A program made the position numbers and the translations under genes. A DNA stretch of 64,000 nucleotides from Jeotgalicoccus saudimassiliensis (GTDB lineage: Bacteria; Bacillota; Bacilli; Staphylococcales; Salinicoccaceae): NCBI RefSeq assembly GCF_000756715.1, contig NZ_CCSE01000001.1, positions 682,001 through 746,000 on the forward strand. Direction: 5' to 3'. The notes under the pieces are model-generated. The model saw nothing but the letters and a program-made list of their open reading frames with translations, was not told the origin of the DNA and did not search any database. Below are positions 39,381 through 51,209 of the stretch, in pieces. Numbering within the stretch: position 1 is the first letter of the stretch; each line of letters opens with the position of its first letter.

Positions 39381-39389
39381 TGGTAAAAT
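39381..39389 (+). promoter_or_regulatory. Candidate extended -10 of the cysteine desulfurase operon
   Basis: TGG-TAAAAT at 39381-39389, 37 bp before the start codon. No clear -35. Confidence 0.38.
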
Positions 39390-39426
39390 CTATAAGAATT
39401 AAAAGTAGATGATGGGTAGGGATAAC

Positions 39427-40560
39427 ATGTCAATTTATGTGGATTATGCAGCCACGACTCCTATAGATGAAGAAATTTTAAAAAGTATGCTGGATTCGGC
39501 GGGTAAATTCGGCAATCCGTCCAGCATTCACCGTGTCGGTAAAGAGGCGAAAGCTTTTTATGAAGCATCCCGCAAAACGATTGCGAAACGCCTGAACGCA
39601 CACCCGGACGAAATTGTGTTCACGGGCAGTGCAACAGAAGCGAACAATACGGTTATTAAAAGTGCCGCGGCTTTTTACGATGCACCTCACATTATTACGA
39701 CGAATGTCGAACATGCGTCGGTGAAGGAAACATACGCTGAACTGGAAGATACGTGCAATGTGACATATCTGAACGTCGATAAAAACGGACAGATTAATAT
39801 CGATGAGCTGAAAAACGCATTGACTGAACAGACAAAACTCGTGTCGATTATTATGGTTAACAACGAGACAGGCACTATTCAGCCGATGTCTGAAATTGCG
39901 GAAGTGATGAAAGACAGCAGTGCACTTCTTCATATCGATGCGGTACAGGCATTTAAACAGCTGCCGGTTGATGTCGAAGCGCTGAACTGTGATTTTCTCA
40001 CGCTGAGCGGTCATAAACTGTATGCTCCAAAAGGCATCGGTGTACTGTATGTCAAACGCAATACCCATCTGAAAAGAATGATTACAGGCGGATCGCAGGA
40101 GCGGGAACGCCGTGCCGGGACAGAGAATACACTGTACGCACACGCAATGATGAAAGCAGTGGAACAGGCGGATGACAATAGAGCCGAAACTGCTGACACG
40201 CTTAAAGCGTTAAAAAATACACTGCTGACAGCACTTAAAAATGAAGGTGTGCCGTTCGAAGTGAACGGCGGCACAAACACGCAGACGAATCATATCGTTA
40301 ACGTGTACTTTCCATGGAGTACGTCGGAGTACCTCCTGACAGCGATGGATATGGCAGGCATATACGCATCGGGCGGCTCGGCATGCAACGCAGGGACTGT
40401 ACAGCCGTCACACGTCATTAAAGCAATGTACGATGAAGACCGCGCACGCAGTTCGATCCGTTTCAGCTTCGGTGAAGCACTGACAGAAGATGATATGAAG
40501 TTTATCGCAGAAAAACTGAAAACTATTTATACAGGTTTAAATACGCACGAATCGATATAA
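39427..40560 (+). CDS. Cysteine desulfurase (IscS/NifS family, YrvO-like)
   Basis: PLP enzyme taking sulfur from cysteine as a persulfide, 377 aa. The cofactor lysine is K197 in LSGHKLYAPKG. The persulfide cysteine is C320 in SGGSACNAGT. It sits 29 bp before mnmA, the arrangement in which YrvO supplies sulfur for 2-thiouridine in tRNA. ATG 39427 (MSIYVDYAATTP) is the family start, with AGGGATAAC ahead. In B. subtilis and S. aureus this gene follows cymR directly. Here an 8.7-kb block separates them. Confidence 0.92.
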   Translation: MSIYVDYAATTPIDEEILKSMLDSAGKFGNPSSIHRVGKEAKAFYEASRKTIAKRLNAHPDEIVFTGSATEANNTVIKSAAAFYDAPHIITTNVEHASVKETYAELEDTCNVTYLNVDKNGQINIDELKNALTEQTKLVSIIMVNNETGTIQPMSEIAEVMKDSSALLHIDAVQAFKQLPVDVEALNCDFLTLSGHKLYAPKGIGVLYVKRNTHLKRMITGGSQERERRAGTENTLYAHAMMKAVEQADDNRAETADTLKALKNTLLTALKNEGVPFEVNGGTNTQTNHIVNVYFPWSTSEYLLTAMDMAGIYASGGSACNAGTVQPSHVIKAMYDEDRARSSIRFSFGEALTEDDMKFIAEKLKTIYTGLNTHESI

Positions 40561-40574
40561 TTTTAAAGAAATGA

Positions 40575-41692
<1,118 letters not shown>

Positions 41693-41693
<1 letters not shown>

Positions 41694-42337
41694 TGTTTGA
41701 GTATCAGAAGCATATCGAATCCGGAGAACACGAAAAAGCACTGGAACTGATTTTTAAAACGATTGACGACAACCCGAAGGATGAAACGCACTATATTAAC
41801 GGTGCAATCGTTCTGAGCAGTATCGGCAAACTTGAAGAAGCGGAACGGTTCCTGCAGCAGGCTCTTGTACTGAAACCCGACAGTTTCAGCGCGGGGTATA
41901 CACTTGCAAATCTGTACTTTAACGCTGAACGCTATAAAGAAGCGCTGACATTGTATTTAAATGTTTACGATAAACATTTCGAAGACAGCGATTTGAACTT
42001 TATGATTGCACGTTCATATGTAAATACAGGCGATCTTGCGATGAGCATACCGTTTTTTAATACCGCGCACAGTAAAAACGAAAACGATACGGACATTAGT
42101 TTTGAGTACGGCCTGACACTGTGTCAGCTGGAACAGTATGAGCCGGCACAAAAGCTGCTTAAATCCGTAACGGAAAAAACCAGTCACGCAGATGCAGAGT
42201 ATAATCTCGGCCTTGCAACATATATGAAAGACGAAGACGTTGAAACCGCACGTAAACATTTTAAACGTGCAGCGGAAATTCAGCCCGATCATCATCTGGC
42301 GCAGCATGCATTGAAAAAATTTGAAGAGCTGGGGTAG
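41693..42337 (+). CDS. Tetratricopeptide-repeat protein
   Basis: 214 aa made mostly of helical TPR units of 34 residues: EKALELIFKTIDDNPKDETH, KLEEAERFLQQALVLKPDSF, and the last near VETARKHFKRAAEIQPDHHL. No signal or membrane segment. It is a conserved passenger between mnmA and recD2 in staphylococci. Protein-protein interaction is expected but the partner is unknown. Confidence 0.87.
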
Positions 42338-42343
42338 ATCAAT

Positions 42344-44707
42344 ATGACACAGGATGCACAGACATCAATTTATGATGAACTTTATATTGTGGGGGACGTG
42401 GACCGTGTTATCTTCATGAGTGAAGATACACGGTTTCATGTGCTGCGTGTAAATGTGTCTAAAACAAATACCCGGTTTAAAGAAGATGCGATTGTGACAG
42501 GTCATTTCCACGATATTCAGGAAACTGAAAGCTATAGATTTACCGGTAAAGTAACTCAGCATGCCCGTTTTGGTGAGCAGTTCAGCGCGTCGGAATTTAA
42601 AAAGGAAATTCCGAATACGAGCCACGGACTCGTACAGTATTTCTCAAGCGATAAATTCCCCGGCATCGGAACAAAGTCGGCAGAAAAGATAGTCGATGCA
42701 CTGGGTCTTGATGCGCTCAGTAAAATCGCGAAAGATGACAATGCACTGAATGAAGTCAGAGGTCTGACAAAGGCAAAAAAACTGCAGATTATGGAAACCG
42801 TCCGCAGCTCAAATGTTGCGGACGAGGCATATCTGCTGATGATTAAACTGAATATCGAGCCGTCAAAGCGGTCTAAAATTATCGATACATATAAAGGAGA
42901 TACGCTGAACATTCTTCAGAATCATCCGTATCAGCTCGTCAGTGATATTTTCGGTATCGGCTTTAAAAAGGCGGATCAGATAGCGCTGAATGCAGGCATC
43001 GAACCGGATGACCCCGAGCGGCTTGTTGCCGGGGTGATGTTTACGCTGAATGATGAAATTACAAGTATCGGCCATACCTATATTCTGCACGATGAACTGG
43101 CGGAAAAAACGCTGGAACGTTTAAATACATCGGGCATGTATTTCCGGACGGATGATGTCCGGGTTGCCGTCGAACAGCTCGCGCTGCATAAGAAGCTGAT
43201 TATTACCGATGACCGGGTGACGCTGCCGAATATATATTATTCCGAACATAAAGCATCGGAAAAAGTCAGTCAGCTGCTCGCGCATAATCACGATGAAATT
43301 AATATCGATGATGCAAAAGCTGTTATTAACGGAATTGAAAATACACTGGCTATCGATTACAACGATAATCAGCGCGCCGCCATCCTAAATGCACTGACAG
43401 AAAAAGTGTCTATTATTACCGGCGGGCCGGGTACAGGGAAAACGACCATCGTTAAGGGCATCATTACTTTGTATCAGGAAATATTTGAGTACGAAGACTA
43501 CGATTCATATAAACCGAAAAATTATCCCATTAAACTCGTCGCACCGACCGGCAGGGCGTCAAAACGGATGGCGGATACGTCCGGTATTGAAGCAAGTACG
43601 ATACACCGGCTGATCGGCTGGGGGCAGGATACTGCGGTCGACGATATTATCGACAATGAAATCGAAGCGGAACTGATTATCATCGATGAGATGTCGATGG
43701 TGGATACGTGGCTTTTTTATCAGTTTATGCAAAACGTCATGCCCCATACGAAACTCGTTTTCGTAGGAGACAGTGCCCAGCTGCCGTCAGTCGGTCCGGG
43801 AACGGTATTTAAAGATTTAATCGGCTCAGGCACAATCAGGACGACAATTCTCGATACGGTGTACCGACAGGGTGAAGGTTCATCGATTGTTAAACTCGCA
43901 TATGACATCGACAAAGGTGTGCCGATGAATATAAGCGATAAGTTTAAAGACAGACTGTTTATACCTGCCGGAACGGATCAGATAGCGGAAGTGGTGGATA
44001 CAGTCGTTTCAAAAGCGGTGGACAAAGGTTACGATATGCGTGATATCCAGGTGCTGGCGCCAATCTACAGAGGACCGGCGGGTATCAACATACTGAACCA
44101 GCTGCTGCAGAAAATATTAAATCCACATGCCGAAGATAAAACAGAACTTCAGTTCGGCGATAAAATTTTCCGTACCGGTGACAAAGTCATCCAGCTGATT
44201 AACCGGACTGAGGATAATATCTTTAACGGTGACTCGGGTATAATTGACGGCATTTATTTTAAGGACACCGACGACGTTGAAAAAGACACGCTTGTTGTCG
44301 ATTACGACAATACAAAAATTGCATATGAACGGAGCGACCTCACCGAACTGTCACATGCTTATTGTACGAGTATTCATAAAGCCCAGGGGAGCGAGTATCC
44401 GATAGTGATTATGCCGATCGTGTCGAGCTATTATCATATGCTGATGAAAAATATTATTTATACGGGAATTACACGGGCGAAAGAATCGCTTATTCTGTGC
44501 GGGGATGCCAATGCATTTTACGGGGGAATTAAACGTGAAGGCATTCCGAGAAATACGATGCTGCAGGAGTTTCTGAAAAAGTACTGCAAAGTGTACGATA
44601 AGAACCCGGAAGATCTGCCGGATTATTTAACAGAGGAAATGGTCGAAAGTATGACGGTTGATCCGATGATCGGCATGGAGGGCGTTACGCCTTATGAATT
44701 TGTTTGA
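42344..44707 (+). CDS. recD2: ATP-dependent helicase RecD2
   Basis: 5'-3' superfamily 1B helicase of bacteria lacking RecBC, 787 aa. An N-terminal OB-like region comes first, then tandem helix-hairpin-helix motifs (FPGIGTKSAEKI, IFGIGFKKADQI). The motor has Walker A GGPGTGKTTI, motif II IIDEMSMVD, and the C-terminal AYCTSIHKAQGSEYP / YTGITRAK motifs. It acts in replication fork maintenance and mismatch/oxidative damage repair. The TGA stop is embedded in the -35 of the alaS T-box promoter. Confidence 0.95.
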   Translation: MTQDAQTSIYDELYIVGDVDRVIFMSEDTRFHVLRVNVSKTNTRFKEDAIVTGHFHDIQETESYRFTGKVTQHARFGEQFSASEFKKEIPNTSHGLVQYFSSDKFPGIGTKSAEKIVDALGLDALSKIAKDDNALNEVRGLTKAKKLQIMETVRSSNVADEAYLLMIKLNIEPSKRSKIIDTYKGDTLNILQNHPYQLVSDIFGIGFKKADQIALNAGIEPDDPERLVAGVMFTLNDEITSIGHTYILHDELAEKTLERLNTSGMYFRTDDVRVAVEQLALHKKLIITDDRVTLPNIYYSEHKASEKVSQLLAHNHDEINIDDAKAVINGIENTLAIDYNDNQRAAILNALTEKVSIITGGPGTGKTTIVKGIITLYQEIFEYEDYDSYKPKNYPIKLVAPTGRASKRMADTSGIEASTIHRLIGWGQDTAVDDIIDNEIEAELIIIDEMSMVDTWLFYQFMQNVMPHTKLVFVGDSAQLPSVGPGTVFKDLIGSGTIRTTILDTVYRQGEGSSIVKLAYDIDKGVPMNISDKFKDRLFIPAGTDQIAEVVDTVVSKAVDKGYDMRDIQVLAPIYRGPAGINILNQLLQKILNPHAEDKTELQFGDKIFRTGDKVIQLINRTEDNIFNGDSGIIDGIYFKDTDDVEKDTLVVDYDNTKIAYERSDLTELSHAYCTSIHKAQGSEYPIVIMPIVSSYYHMLMKNIIYTGITRAKESLILCGDANAFYGGIKREGIPRNTMLQEFLKKYCKVYDKNPEDLPDYLTEEMVESMTVDPMIGMEGVTPYEFV

Positions 44708-44732
44708 CACTAACAGATTAAAAAATTATAAT
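44704..44732 (+). promoter_or_regulatory. Consensus promoter of the alaS T-box transcript
   Basis: TTGACA (44704-44709), 17-bp spacer, TATAAT (44727-44732): perfect consensus. The recD2 stop TGA (44705-44707) is part of the -35. Confidence 0.87.
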
Positions 44733-44738
44733 TGGAAT

Positions 44739-44954
44739 TAATAAAAGCTGAAATTTTGAATATGCGGTAAAAATTTTAGAGACATTGTGGCTGGTGAAAA
44801 CAATGATACCCCGTATATGTGCTGTTTTTCGGTCAGTTTAAGAAATACTAAAGTGATGACACAGTCATAATTTGGGTGGTACCGCGGTAACAACCGTCCC
44901 TTTTTAAGGGGCGGTTTTTTTGTTTTATTTTATAATTTAACAGGAGTGATAACT
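44739..44954 (+). promoter_or_regulatory. T-box riboswitch leader controlling alaS
   Basis: Leader with a distal stem-I segment (AGAGACATTGTGGCTGG...AACAATG, about 44780-44812) and a near-perfect T-box sequence GGGTGGTACCGCGG at 44874-44887. The terminator is AACCGTCCCTT / AAGGGGCGGTT (44892-44902 with 44906-44916) plus T-run. A candidate alanine specifier GCT lies at 44821-44823 on the 3' side of stem I. The T-box and terminator are certain in type; the specifier placement is tentative. Confidence 0.88.
44892..44921 (+). terminator. Regulated T-box terminator before alaS
   Basis: 11-bp stem with one G-T pair, TTT loop, seven T residues. Uncharged tRNA-Ala should favour the alternative antiterminator. 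Confidence 0.87.
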
Positions 44955-47585
44955 ATGAAAAATTTAACAGGCAATGAAGTACGCCAGATGTTTTTAGATT
45001 ACTTTAAAGCACATGACCACATGGTTGAGCCGAGCGCACCGCTCGTACCGATTGATGATGACTCACTGCTCTGGATCAACTCGGGTGTTGCAACACTGAA
45101 AAAATATTTTGACGGCCGTGTTGTCCCGAAAAATCCGCGTATCGTTAACGCGCAAAAAGCAATCCGGACGAACGATATTGAGAACGTCGGTTTTACTGCA
45201 CGCCACCATACGTTCTTTGAAATGCTCGGTAACTTCTCGATCGGCGATTACTTCAAGGAGGAATCAATCGTCCGTGCATGGGAATTTCTGACACATAAAG
45301 ACTGGATCGGTTTTGACCCGGACCTGCTGTATGTTACAGTGCACCCGGAAGACAGTGATGCACTGAATATCTGGAAAGAAGTCATCGGGCTTGATGAATC
45401 GCGCATCATCCGTATCGAAGGGAATTTCTGGGATATCGGTGAAGGCCCGTGCGGACCGAACAGTGAAATTTTCTACGACCGCGGCGAAGACTACGATACA
45501 GTCACACCGAAAGAAGAAATGTATCCGGGAGGAGAAAACGAACGCTACCTTGAAATCTGGAATCTCGTATTCAGTGAATTCAACCATAATAAAGACGGCA
45601 GCTACACGCCTCTTCCCAAACAAAATATTGATACAGGCATGGGGCTTGAACGTATTGTCAGCGTCATTCAGGATGCGAAAACAAACTTCGATACAGATCT
45701 GTTTACACCGATTATCGGTGAAGTGGAAAAAGTCAGCGGCAAAAAATACGGTGAGTCTGCTGAACTGGACACTGCATTCAAAGTAATTTCAGACCACATC
45801 AGAACAGTGACATTTGCAATTGCAGACGGTGCACTGCCTTCGAACGAAGGACGCGGCTACGTACTCCGCAGACTGATCCGCCGTGCAGTCAGATTCAGTA
45901 AAGATCTGAACATCGACAAAGCATTTATGTATAACCTGGTCGATGTCGTCGGCGATGTAATGGGCGAATTCTACCCGAACGTTAAAGAAAAAGCATCATT
46001 TATTAAAGATGTAGTTAAAGGTGAAGAGGAACGTTTCCTTGCGACGCTTGATGACGGTATTAAAATTTACCAGGGCCTCCGTGACAGTGCACTGAAAGGC
46101 GATAAAACAATTGCAGGAACAGATGCGTTTAAACTGTATGATACGTACGGTTTTCCGTATGAACTGACAGTGGAATACGCGGCGCTTGACGGACTGACAG
46201 TCGATGAGGCGGCATTCAATGAAGAAATGTCTGCACAGAAAGAACGTGCAAGACAGGCGCGTAAAGCAGGGGACTCAATGCAGGTGCAGTCGGAAACGTT
46301 CCACAGCATTACAGATGCGAGCGTCTTTACCGGATACGACAGCACTAAAGCTGAAAGCAGACTGCTTTATATCGTGTCGGACGACAAAGTTGTCAATGAA
46401 TACAGCGGTGAGGAACCGGTTGAAGTCATATTCGCAGAAACGCCGTTCTACGCTGAGAGCGGGGGGCAGATTGCGGATACAGGCATCATTTCAAATGAAC
46501 ACGTAAAAGCGGAAGTGGATTACGTTTATAAAGCGCCTAACGGCCAGAATGTTCACGTCATCCGTGTTGTTGAAGGCACGCTGACTGCGGGTGCTTCATA
46601 TAGTCTTGAAGTAAACAGGGAAAAACGCAACTTCGTTATGAAGAACCATACAGCGACTCACCTGATGCATCAGGCATTAAAAGATGTTGTCGGTGAACAT
46701 GCGAATCAGGCAGGTTCACTTGTCCAGGCAGAACGTCTGCGCTTTGACTTCTCACATCTCGAGTCTTTATCAAAAGAACAGCTGACTGAGATTGAGAATA
46801 TCGTCAACGAAAAAATCTACGCAGGTTTAAACGTGGCGATTGCTGAAATGCCGATTGCTGAAGCGAAAGCTAAAGGTGCAATGGCTCTGTTCGGTGAAAA
46901 GTACGGTGATGTCGTACGCGTTGTTGATATCGATCAGTACTCGGTTGAACTGTGCGGCGGTATTCATGTGAGAAACACTGCAGATATCGGTGTGTTCAAG
47001 ATCGTTTCAGAAAGCGGAATCGGTGCAGGTATCAGACGTATTGAAGCTGTAACGAGCAAATATGCGATTGAACTGTACAAAGAGTATGAAACAACAGTTG
47101 AAAACATTGCCGGCACTGTAAAATCGAAACCGGGCAATGTGGAGCACAAAATTACACAGCTGTTAGATGAGAAGAAAGAACTTCAGGATGCTTACGATAA
47201 ACTAAAAGCTGAATTGCAGCAGTCGAAACTGAATGACTTAAGCGATGCAACAGTTGAAGTAAACGGCGTAAGGGTTATCAGAAAAGAAGTTGAGGCAAAC
47301 GATGCGAAAGATCTCCGCGCTCAGATGGATTTAATTAAATCCCAGAACCAGGATTCTGTCGTTGCACTTGCTGCAGTAACAGGGGACAAAGTATCTCTCG
47401 TAGTCACGGTACCGAAAGAATTAACATCGAAAGTGCGTGCCGGTGATATTATGAAAGGCATGGCAAACATCGTGGATGGTAAAGGCGGCGGCCGGCCGGA
47501 CATGGCGCAGGGCGGCGGTACAAATGTTGAAAGTATAACAGCATCATTACAGTTTGTTGACGAGTATATTAAAGATTTTCTTTAG
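44955..47585 (+). CDS. alaS: Alanyl-tRNA synthetase
   Basis: Class II synthetase with editing function, 876 aa, full length. It has the catalytic domain (motif 2 region [16 protein letters not shown]) and the editing-site HxxxH in [12 protein letters not shown]. The zinc motif C-x-G-x-x-H is in ELCGGIHV, followed by a coiled coil (about 720-755) and the C-Ala domain. ATG 44955 follows CAGGAGTGA; an in-frame GTG at 44946 overlaps that site. Expression is set by the upstream T-box. Confidence 0.97.
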   Translation: MKNLTGNEVRQMFLDYFKAHDHMVEPSAPLVPIDDDSLLWINSGVATLKKYFDGRVVPKNPRIVNAQKAIRTNDIENVGFTARHHTFFEMLGNFSIGDYFKEESIVRAWEFLTHKDWIGFDPDLLYVTVHPEDSDALNIWKEVIGLDESRIIRIEGNFWDIGEGPCGPNSEIFYDRGEDYDTVTPKEEMYPGGENERYLEIWNLVFSEFNHNKDGSYTPLPKQNIDTGMGLERIVSVIQDAKTNFDTDLFTPIIGEVEKVSGKKYGESAELDTAFKVISDHIRTVTFAIADGALPSNEGRGYVLRRLIRRAVRFSKDLNIDKAFMYNLVDVVGDVMGEFYPNVKEKASFIKDVVKGEEERFLATLDDGIKIYQGLRDSALKGDKTIAGTDAFKLYDTYGFPYELTVEYAALDGLTVDEAAFNEEMSAQKERARQARKAGDSMQVQSETFHSITDASVFTGYDSTKAESRLLYIVSDDKVVNEYSGEEPVEVIFAETPFYAESGGQIADTGIISNEHVKAEVDYVYKAPNGQNVHVIRVVEGTLTAGASYSLEVNREKRNFVMKNHTATHLMHQALKDVVGEHANQAGSLVQAERLRFDFSHLESLSKEQLTEIENIVNEKIYAGLNVAIAEMPIAEAKAKGAMALFGEKYGDVVRVVDIDQYSVELCGGIHVRNTADIGVFKIVSESGIGAGIRRIEAVTSKYAIELYKEYETTVENIAGTVKSKPGNVEHKITQLLDEKKELQDAYDKLKAELQQSKLNDLSDATVEVNGVRVIRKEVEANDAKDLRAQMDLIKSQNQDSVVALAAVTGDKVSLVVTVPKELTSKVRAGDIMKGMANIVDGKGGGRPDMAQGGGTNVESITASLQFVDEYIKDFL

Positions 47586-47596
47586 GACTTGTAAAA

Positions 47597-47605
47597 TGAT
47601 ATAAT
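47597..47605 (+). promoter_or_regulatory. Extended -10 promoter of ireB-ruvX-yrzB
   Basis: TGA-TATAAT at 47597-47605, 39 bp before the chosen ireB start. The -35 is poor. Confidence 0.5.
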
Positions 47606-47643
47606 TACCAATAAATAAAGAAGAAAGAATAGGAGTGCTATTT

Positions 47644-47907
47644 GTGGACCAGTTCGATAAAACAATGAAATTCAGTGTTGATGAACGTAAAGAAGAAAAC
47701 GTCAAAGCGGTGCTCACTAACGTTTATAACACATTGGAAGAACGCGGCTATAATCCTATTAATCAGATCGTCGGTTACCTTCAAAGCGGAGATCCAGCCT
47801 ATATTCCGCGTCATAATGAAGCGCGTAACCAGATTCGCCACGTTGAACGCGATGAAATTATGGAAGTGTTAGTTAAAAACTATGTTTCCAAAGAGATAAA
47901 TGGTTAG
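47644..47907 (+). CDS. ireB: IreB-family regulatory phosphoprotein (YrzL, UPF0297)
   Basis: Small conserved protein of 87 aa. In enterococci IreB is phosphorylated by the Ser/Thr kinase IreK and affects cephalosporin resistance. The near N-terminal FDKTMKF carries the conserved threonine. The family block [18 protein letters not shown] follows. GTG 47644 is chosen because AGGAGTG (47631-47637) lies 6 bp before it. It overlaps ruvX by 8 bp (ATGGTTAG). Confidence 0.9.
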   Translation: MDQFDKTMKFSVDERKEENVKAVLTNVYNTLEERGYNPINQIVGYLQSGDPAYIPRHNEARNQIRHVERDEIMEVLVKNYVSKEING

Positions 47908-48331
47908 AGTTCTCGGGCTTGATGTAGGCACAAAAACGATCGGTGTAGCATTAAGCGATGCACTGGGATGGACAGCTCAAGGACTGACAACGCTTAAAGT
48001 AAATACGCATGCCGATGATTACGGCATCGATCAGGTGGCAGAACTTGCAAAGACACACGAAGTGGATACAATCGTTGTCGGACTGCCTAAAAACATGAAC
48101 AACACTATCGGCGAAAGCGGGGAAAGATCACAGCATTTTGCCAAATTACTTGCGCTTGAACTCACAGATGTTAAAATTACTCTGTGGGACGAGCGGCTGA
48201 GTACTGTAGCAGCTGAAAGATCCCTTCTTGAAGCGGACTTATCACGCAAGAAAAGAAAAGCGGTTATCGATAAGATGGCAGCAGTATTTATATTACAGGG
48301 CTATTTGGATAACCCCAACAAAGGAGCATAA
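47900..48331 (+). CDS. ruvX: Putative pre-16S rRNA nuclease / Holliday junction resolvase-like RuvX (YqgF)
   Basis: RNase H-fold protein of 143 aa with [16 protein letters not shown] at the N-terminus, VVGLPKNMN in the centre and the C-terminal acidic region [13 protein letters not shown]. The family matures the 5' end of 16S rRNA in E. coli. A recombination role was proposed first. The alaS-ireB-ruvX-yrzB order is conserved in Bacillales. Confidence 0.92.
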   Translation: MVRVLGLDVGTKTIGVALSDALGWTAQGLTTLKVNTHADDYGIDQVAELAKTHEVDTIVVGLPKNMNNTIGESGERSQHFAKLLALELTDVKITLWDERLSTVAAERSLLEADLSRKKRKAVIDKMAAVFILQGYLDNPNKGA

Positions 48332-48333
48332 TT

Positions 48334-48639
48334 ATGAGCGGAGAAAACACTGAGTTCAACAAAGAAGAAGAACTTCTCACACTTTATGATGAGGACGGTT
48401 CCGAAGTACTTTACCGTAAAATGTTAGAATTTTACCACCCGGATTTTGATAAAAACTATGTAATCCTTGCTGAAGAAGGTAATTTCAGCGATGAAGAGGA
48501 AGACATAGAGCTGATTCCGATGATTAACGTGCCGGATGAAGACGGAGACGGCGGTAAGTTCCTGCCGGTTGAAACTGACGACGAGTGGGACATGATTGAA
48601 GAAGTTGTTAACACACAAATGGACGACTACGACGAGTAA
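48334..48639 (+). CDS. DUF1292 protein (YrzB family)
   Basis: Very acidic 101-aa protein with the family core [20 protein letters not shown] and a highly acidic second half ([24 protein letters not shown]). Function unknown. It starts 2 bp after ruvX with AAAGGAGC as ribosome site and is closed by a terminator. Confidence 0.88.
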   Translation: MSGENTEFNKEEELLTLYDEDGSEVLYRKMLEFYHPDFDKNYVILAEEGNFSDEEEDIELIPMINVPDEDGDGGKFLPVETDDEWDMIEEVVNTQMDDYDE

Positions 48640-48648
48640 AATTATTCA

Positions 48649-48682
48649 AGCTTCCAATATAATTTATTGGAAGCTGTTTTTT
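48649..48682 (+). terminator. Terminator after yrzB
   Basis: AGCTTCCAATA / TATTGGAAGCT, 11-bp perfect stem, 5-nt loop, G and six T residues. Confidence 0.92.
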
Positions 48683-48698
48683 CAGACAGGAGAGAAAT

Positions 48699-49826
48699 AT
48701 GAGTAAATACGATGATGTAAAATTTTCGAAAAATGTATCATCGTACCTGACTCTGTTCATCGTGCTTGCGCTGCTGATCGTAATTGTAATTGGGATTATA
48801 TCTGCCTTTTTATACATACGCGGCGGATTGCAGCCGGTAGATGAGGATTCAACTGAAACAGTTGAACTCACAATCGACCAGGGATATTCTGCCGGAGATA
48901 TCGGTGATATTCTCGAAGAACAGGGCATCGTTAAAAATGGTACGATGTTTGAACTATATTTACGCTTAAACAGTATTTCAAGCTACCAGGCGGGGACATA
49001 TCAGATGTCGCCGGCGATGGACTTCGAGCAGATTGCCAGAACGCTTGAATCCGGTACGGTTTATCAGGAAGTGCTGCACCGTGTCACAATTCCGGAAGGA
49101 TACACAATTAAGGAAATTGCCGGACAGCTGGAAAGTAATTTACCGGTATCGGCAGATGATTTCATGGCATTGATGGAAGACGAAGCATTCATTAAAGAGC
49201 TGATTGCCGAATATCCTGAGATGCTGACTGATGAAATACTTGCTGAAGATATTAAATATCCTCTTGAAGGATACTTATATCCTGCAACATATGATATTAC
49301 GACAGAACAGCCCGACTTAAAACAGCTGGTCAGAAATATGCTGACGGCAACACAGCAGAACAGTTACAGCCTCTATACGTCCGTACCTGAGTATACGATT
49401 ACGTATGAGGGCGAACCGATGGAGCTGACTTTCCATGAGTTCCTGACATTCTCTTCGCTGATTGAAGAAGAGGCGACATCGCTTGCTGACCGTTCGCGAA
49501 TTGCGAGCGTGTTCCTGAACCGTATGTCAGTCAATCCGGCAATGCCGCTGCAGACTGACCCGACTGTGCTTTATGCTCTCGGCGAGCATCAGGAAGTTGT
49601 GCTGTACGAAGACCTTGAAGTCGAAGATCCCTATAACACTTATTTAAATACAGGGCTGACACCGGGTCCAATTGCTGCACCGGGTCAGGAATCACTGCAG
49701 AGCACATTGAACCCGTCGAACACGGATTATTTCTACTTCCTGGCTGACAGTGAAGGGAATAACCACTTCGCGGAAACATACGATGAGCACCTCGTAAACA
49801 GAGAAAAATATATAGATAACCAGTAA
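48699..49826 (+). CDS. mltG: Endolytic murein transglycosylase MltG
   Basis: Membrane-anchored lytic transglycosylase thought to end nascent glycan strands, 375 aa. Residues 17-40 form one transmembrane helix, followed by a LysM-like segment (TIDQGYSAGDIGDILEEQG, about 70-88). The YceG domain has the catalytic Glu in LIEEEATSLADR, and PLQTDPTVLYALG and TGLTPGPIAAPG downstream. Behind AGGAGAG, 17 bp after the preceding terminator. Confidence 0.94.
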   Translation: MSKYDDVKFSKNVSSYLTLFIVLALLIVIVIGIISAFLYIRGGLQPVDEDSTETVELTIDQGYSAGDIGDILEEQGIVKNGTMFELYLRLNSISSYQAGTYQMSPAMDFEQIARTLESGTVYQEVLHRVTIPEGYTIKEIAGQLESNLPVSADDFMALMEDEAFIKELIAEYPEMLTDEILAEDIKYPLEGYLYPATYDITTEQPDLKQLVRNMLTATQQNSYSLYTSVPEYTITYEGEPMELTFHEFLTFSSLIEEEATSLADRSRIASVFLNRMSVNPAMPLQTDPTVLYALGEHQEVVLYEDLEVEDPYNTYLNTGLTPGPIAAPGQESLQSTLNPSNTDYFYFLADSEGNNHFAETYDEHLVNREKYIDNQ

Positions 49827-49879
49827 AAGAGCTCTTTTCAAAAAGCGCTGAATATGGTACTATCTTTTGTAATGGACTA

Positions 49880-49914
49880 ACAACTGATAACTTATGTTAT
49901 CAGTTGTATTTTTT
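49880..49914 (+). terminator. Terminator of mltG
   Basis: ACAACTGATAAC / GTTATCAGTTGT, 12-bp perfect stem, TTAT loop, T-run. Confidence 0.92.
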
Positions 49915-49929
49915 GTATATGGTGATTAG

Positions 49930-50538
49930 ATGGAACTTATAAATTATGTTAAAGATCTGAATACGAATGAAGAATTGTTCCCTGCTATTCACCGGTACGC
50001 AGTTGAAAACCGCGTGCCGATAATAGACAGCGATGCACTGAACGTTGTCAAACAGTACATCGCAATTAAAGGTGCCAAAAATATTCTGGAAATCGGTACG
50101 GCAATCGGCTACAGTGCACTGCATTTTGCAAGTGCAGCTGAAGGTGTTCATGTGACGACAATCGAAAAAGATGAGACAAGTCATGAAATTGCCCGCCGGA
50201 ATATCGGCGAGAGTGCATACAGCGGTAATATTAAAGCAATTCTTGCAGACGCTAAGGAAGCAGAACTCGGAGATGCTGAATTCGATTTTCTGTTTATCGA
50301 TGCATCCAAAGGAAACAATCAGTTATTCTTTGATAAATATAAAGAATATTTAGCTGACGGTGCATTAATCATCGTCGACAATATATTTGTCCGCGGCCTG
50401 ATTGCGGACGATAATGTTGAGAATAAAAATAAACGCAAACTGCGCGACAAAGTCAGAGCGTTTAATCAGTCAATGAAAGACAGCGAGTACACGACGTCAT
50501 TTTTAAATGTCGGTGACGGCCTGCTCGTAATTTACTAA
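49930..50538 (+). CDS. trmR: SAM-dependent O-methyltransferase, TrmR-like
   Basis: Class I methyltransferase of 202 aa with SAM motif [16 protein letters not shown] and the metal-site block [10 protein letters not shown] / VDNIFVRG of the catechol-O-methyltransferase group. In B. subtilis the gene at this locus (yrrM, trmR) methylates 5-hydroxyuridine-34 of tRNA to 5-methoxyuridine. The two U32-peptidase genes that make the hydroxyuridine (trhP1/P2, yrrN/yrrO) normally lie next to it but are absent here. The function is inferred from locus and family. Confidence 0.82.
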   Translation: MELINYVKDLNTNEELFPAIHRYAVENRVPIIDSDALNVVKQYIAIKGAKNILEIGTAIGYSALHFASAAEGVHVTTIEKDETSHEIARRNIGESAYSGNIKAILADAKEAELGDAEFDFLFIDASKGNNQLFFDKYKEYLADGALIIVDNIFVRGLIADDNVENKNKRKLRDKVRAFNQSMKDSEYTTSFLNVGDGLLVIY

Positions 50539-50552
50539 GGGTGTGTAACAGA

Positions 50553-51173
50553 ATGGATAAACCGACAATTATCGGTATCGCCGGAGGTTCCGGTTCAGGT
50601 AAAACTTCAGTAACCAGAAAAATTATGGAATCACTTGAAGGTCACAGCATTGTATTAATCGAACAGGACTATTACTATAAAGACCAGAGTCATAAAACTT
50701 TCGAGGAACGTCTTGAAACAAATTATGATCATCCATTCGCGTTCGATAATGATCTGCTGATTGAACATATTCAGCAGCTGATGAACCGTGAAACGATTGA
50801 TATTCCAACTTACGATTATGCAAATCATACGAGAAGCAGCGAAACAATCAGAGTGGAGCCGAAAGAAGTTATCATTATCGAGGGAATATTTGCTCTTGAA
50901 AATGAAGAACTGCGCAACCTGATGGATGTTAAGCTGTATGTCGATACGGATTCCGATATACGGATTCTGCGCCGTCTGAGCAGGGATATTAAAGAACGCG
51001 GCCGTTCAATGGAATCAGTCATTGAACAGTACTTATCAGTCGTGCGCCCGATGCACCTGCAGTTTATCGAGCCGACAAAGCGCTTCAGTGATATCATCAT
51101 TCCGGAAGGCGGCGAAAACATTGTTGCGATAGATATTATTACAACTAAGATACGCTCGCTGGTAAACGAATAA
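50553..51173 (+). CDS. udk: Uridine kinase
   Basis: Phosphorylates uridine and cytidine for pyrimidine salvage, 206 aa. P-loop [11 protein letters not shown] (10-20), substrate motifs DYYYKD and NYDHPFAFD, and the [12 protein letters not shown] lid. ATG 50553 is chosen; the upstream in-frame GTG 50541 lies in the ribosome site AAGGGTGTG. Order udk-greA conserved. Confidence 0.95.
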   Translation: MDKPTIIGIAGGSGSGKTSVTRKIMESLEGHSIVLIEQDYYYKDQSHKTFEERLETNYDHPFAFDNDLLIEHIQQLMNRETIDIPTYDYANHTRSSETIRVEPKEVIIIEGIFALENEELRNLMDVKLYVDTDSDIRILRRLSRDIKERGRSMESVIEQYLSVVRPMHLQFIEPTKRFSDIIIPEGGENIVAIDIITTKIRSLVNE

Positions 51174-51209
51174 AATATTAGAAGTAATTTAATTAACGGA
51201 GGATTTACG

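Noticed and set aside
30731-39400. Mobile genetic element or genomic island
   Set aside because: No transposase, integrase, attachment repeat or tRNA target is visible, and the genes are core amino-acid metabolism.
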